Shown here: positions 63,756-64,000 of the stretch, one piece after another | Layout of the letters: each line of letters begins with the position of its first letter | How positions within the stretch are numbered: position 1 is the stretch's first letter | From: Anisodus tanguticus | Taxonomy: Eukaryota; Streptophyta; Magnoliopsida; Solanales; Solanaceae | NCBI GenBank assembly: GCA_034509755.1 | Contig: CM067541.1 | Span: forward strand, 8,792,001-8,856,000 | Direction: 5' to 3' | DNA: 64,000 bases | The notes under the pieces: model-generated | Told to the model about the DNA's origin: nothing | The model's database searches: none | Seen by the model: the letters and a program-made list of their open reading frames with translations, nothing else | Program-made: the position numbers and the translations under genes

Positions 63756-64000
63756 ATATAAGTATGTTATGATCTGGCTACTTATGGTAATCTAAATGTC
63801 CTGCGAGACATCTATGATAGGAAGACTACTAGTACTGATGTTTTGGAAGAATCGGAAATCCTGGGGGATGTTCATATTTTGATGTAATAGTTTATGAAGT
63901 ATTAATATAATATTGGATTTGCTAAAAAAATCATAACAACAACGTACTAAAGGGTAAAATAAAAAAATTAAAGTAAAAGAATATTATTCAAGAAGTTCTA
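63756..64000. other. AT-rich end of window, no gene seen
   Basis: No supported frame or repeat in this terminal stretch. Confidence 0.55.

Overview
The window looks like nuclear DNA of a flowering plant, most likely a Solanaceae. The support is AT-rich sequence dense in LTR retrotransposons, hAT elements and MITEs, several tRNA-derived SINEs of a type I know from Solanaceae, and one intron-split, plastid-targeted ornithine carbamoyltransferase gene. All family names come from motif recognition, not database searches.

Layout. 1-2,040: minus-strand Ty1/copia remnant. 2,419-5,790: decayed hAT transposon. 6,240-10,240: several foldback MITEs and a tandem duplication. 9,239-19,186: all on the minus strand, a cluster of paralogous genes for small, probably four-pass membrane proteins of a family I do not recognise. 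It holds two intact copies (14,245-14,796 and 18,530-19,186), one frameshifted copy, one decayed copy and one short fragment. An 818-bp non-autonomous hAT sits just behind the stop codon of one intact copy, and a solo LTR lies between two other copies. 19,874-21,946: partial LTR, LINE fragment and a perfect solo LTR. 23,138-23,283: nuclear copy of part of the mitochondrial small-subunit rRNA gene. 24,261-27,920: the OTC gene in five exons, the only confidently functional host gene.

29,479-47,862 is a nested pair. A Ty1/copia element with about 150-bp LTRs (target duplication GGAAC) was split inside its protease codons by a 13.6-kb element with 3.2-kb LTRs (target duplication ACATC). The inner element is on the opposite strand. 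It keeps a gag and an Ogre/Tat-like primer site but has no visible reverse transcriptase or integrase, so it resembles a TR-GAG-type non-autonomous element.

48,524-51,998 is a second hAT of the same family as the first, in opposite orientation, with recognisable inverted repeats and an 8-bp target duplication. 52,944-63,420 holds a copia deletion derivative, SINEs, an RTE-like LINE, a TRIM-like LTR and two more minus-strand copia elements. The last two lie around a split RNase H-like (RVT_3) sequence.

Functionally, OTC makes citrulline in plastid arginine synthesis. The membrane-protein cluster is the best candidate for undescribed biology. The rest is mobile DNA, useful mainly for its insertion order.
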